Source: Symsagittifera roscoffensis
Taxonomy: Eukaryota; Xenacoelomorpha; Acoela; Convolutidae
Length of the DNA: 64,000 nt
Assembly: GCF_963678635.1 (NCBI RefSeq)
Contig: NC_087063.1
Span: forward strand, 80,831,574 to 80,895,573
Direction: 5' to 3'
This document shows positions 48,501-51,500 of the stretch, one piece after another. The first letter of the stretch is position 1. Each line of letters starts with the position of its first letter. A model generated the notes under the pieces. The model saw only the letters and a list, made by a program, of their open reading frames with translations, ran no database searches and was not told where the DNA came from. The translations under genes were made by a program, and so were the position numbers.

Positions 48501-51500
48501 TTATTTCTAAAAGCGCCGGAGGATGAATTAATTTAAGCTTACGAATTAGTTCTTTATTGCTAGCTTTTCTTTTTGATATTAAAAGTTTGGTCACATTAAT
48601 TGTTAAGATTCCTGTTTCAACCAAACGTCCATAAATATTAGGGGTATTTTGACGGTGTACGTAAATAATGGCTGATATTTTGTTTTTATACTCTTCTAAA
48701 ATTTTAATCAGACTTTCTGGTGTAAGTGGGTTATCGTTGTTTGATCTATGCTTGCTCAATGAATTATTTATAACATCGTGCCAAATTATAAAATTTTTCT
48801 CTAACATACATTTTGGGGAATTGCTTAAAAGATATTGAACAGTCTTTTGCCGGTTATTTGCATTCAAATTAAAGCTTAAACCTGGAACTGCTTTAAAAGT
48901 GTCGTCGAGGGTTTTTGTAGAGTTAATGGTAATGTATTTAAGGAGTGATGGAGAGAACTCGCAGCAATGATGAACATCATTGAGAATGTTAAGCGATACG
49001 GTTGTTTTAATGGCAATCAATTTAAGGAGTCTGTTGATGTAAAGTCGTCACATAGAAATGAAAAAAAAAATTTATCACGATAAGAACTTTACGATCCCTT
49101 AGCTGAGGTTTTTGTAAGGTTTTCGATTCAGTACTATTTAAATTAACGCGTACGGTTTATCGGTTAAACTCAACGACGTTAGGGCAAAACGGTAGTAGTA
49201 ACGGTCGCGGCGGTATGCGGCCGAAAATGGGGCGAGCCGAGCAAGATTTTAAAGTTTATCCAACCACTGGAGGAAACCGAAGTGAGGATTCACTCAAAAA
49301 ACTTGCTCGACACGATTGACGGTTAAAACGGTTGAACGGGCGAGACAAAAACGGTGTTTTCCGATTTTGCTCTAAATTCGGGCAAAAAAAAAATTTTTGT
49401 CAGTGAAAGTTTTGGGAAAAGTTGGAATAACCTTTTTTTTTTTCGAGAAATTTTTTTTTTAATTTTATTTTATTTTTTTTTGTTTTTTTTGCGAAAATTT
49501 TTTGGAAAATTTTCTGGATTTGTTTTTGACAAAAATTTTTGAGTTCGAGACTATGAACTAGGATTAGGTATCTAGTACGGTCTTAATCGGTTTGCAATTA
49601 ACAACATCGTATGTAATTTTATAGCACTGGTAATCAAAAAAGTAGCACTTTTTTTGGTTAAGAAACTAGCACAAATTAGAGTCTAAAAGTTAGTTGAAAG
49701 CACAGGTTCGATCTTACAAGTTTTTTGCAGGTAGTTCACCGGGCCTGAGTCCAAAAGTACACGAAGATTCCACAAAAAAACCACTTTCCGCATCTAAAGG
49801 TCCTTGGTTTTGGTATCCGTCTTTTTCGGTTGGCTTTCGTTCCAGTTGTCGCTCATCAGCACTTCAGAATCGGAGTTTTTAATTGACTTCACAAGTTCAG
49901 ATTAGAACTTGGCAATTGTCTCCAGCTAGAGTGCGGAAGAAGGCTCCAAACAATATATAAATTGCGACCAGATTTTTCCCCTCGTTGATACAGTAGGTTG
50001 TTCGTCTTTTTCCGATGAGGTACTACAAAAGTCCTTGGCTGTACTACTTTCCTCGTTCGATGGATGCTTTGGTTGGATCATATAACCGGGATTGTCTGAT
50101 GTCCTGAGTCGCGGCACCAAAATATTCTGGCCTTTTTTATAACTTTTTTTATAAATTATAAAAACAGGAAACAGAATCGGTTTAATTCAAGCGATTAAAT
50201 CAATAAACGGCGAATTTTAGTAATTTTTTATTGCACGGAATTAGCAACAACGGCTTTTTTTCCTTTCCCCCCCCCCCACCTCACACGAACTTCAATATAT
50301 TAGTGTAACTTCAATATATTAGGTTTTACGAGGTTGAGTATGAAGACCAAATATGTTTGTCTTGGCCTTATTGGTCTGTATGTATATTTTGACAACAATT
50401 GGACAAGGTGGTCAACAACTTTACATGTAAAAATTTGCAGGTGGGGGGAAAAGGAAAAAGAGCCGCAACAACATTACACGTATCAAGTTAAAAAGCGGGC
50501 TTGTTCATGCCCTGATTTGTTTGATTTATGTGTTTTTTCAAAATGAGTTCATACTTAGTTCACGCAGTTTAATTAACAGAAACTCAATTGCAAACCAATT
50601 TTGAACCGCCTAAAATATTAGCATTTTATGTTCTGTCAGGTTCGGCTCAAATAGGATTCTCAAATGAAACGACTTAGGTGAGAATCGAACCCACGCCGAA
50701 CTCCCCGGAACGCACTATGCATACGCTGAGCTATATAGCTGATATTGCTAAGCAACTATACTGGCTTTATACTATACTATCATACTTTAATGCTATGTAG
50801 CATTAACAGTAAATCTTCAAGTTCGTCGACTCTTCCCCGCCCCATTGGATTAAAACGGGCTCTTTTTCCTTCCCCCCCGCCTTACACGAGCTTCAATATT
50901 GTAGTGTAACGAGTGGTTTTACGAGGTTGAGTATGAAGACCAAATATGTTTGTCGTGGCCTTATTAGTCTGTATGTAAATTTAAATAACAATCGGACAAT
51001 GTGGTCAATAAATTTACATGTAAAAATTTGCAGGTGGGGGGGGGGGAAGGAAAAAGAGCCTTAAAACGTCCTTGAAAACAATATTTCATGGTAGAACGAT
51101 TGTTGTAACCAGGCATTACTTCGAAAGTGTGATTATTTTTCATCCCCCCCCCCAACACACGTAAGCATTCATTTTATGATGTCGGGTGGGATTTTACAAA
51201 GGAAGTGCATGAATGCCAAATATGTTTGTCTTGGCCTAATTAATCTCTATGTCAATTTTCAGAACAATCGAACAATGTGAACAAAATTTGTACTTTTAAA
51301 ATTCTGCAGGCCGGAGGGGGGGGGGGGGGGGGTGTTTGGGGGAGGAAAAAGAGCGGAGAGCGTCAGATCACTTAATCGATCCCTGCCAAGGCAATGATAG
51401 GGTAGGATGGCGAGCTCTATCTTGTCTCTTGGCCTCTAGCTTCAAGTCTACCTCAACCTGGCCGATATCGGCAGCAAAATACTAACACGTGAAAAATTCT

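Larger units (their letters stand above)
41614..50808 (-). mobile_element. BEL/Pao LTR retrotransposon
   Basis: LTRs at about 41,614-42,076 and 50,123-50,808 frame gag, protease, RT, RNase H and integrase in BEL/Pao order on the minus strand. Flanks carry GTAAA at 41,609-41,613 and 50,809-50,813, a 5-base target duplication typical of BEL. The LTRs differ at many positions and the upstream one holds a 213-base MITE, so this insertion is older than the Gypsy. The coding region has internal stops, a frameshift and a probable Gag deletion. An additional ORF lies upstream of gag. It sits in kinase intron 1. Confidence 0.93.
50123..50808 (-). repeat. 5' LTR of BEL/Pao element with nested MITE
   Basis: Equivalent to 41,614-42,076 plus an insert at 50,252-50,464. 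Begins TGTTAATG on the minus strand. Contains the same tRNA-like segment at about 50,672-50,754. Confidence 0.88.
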
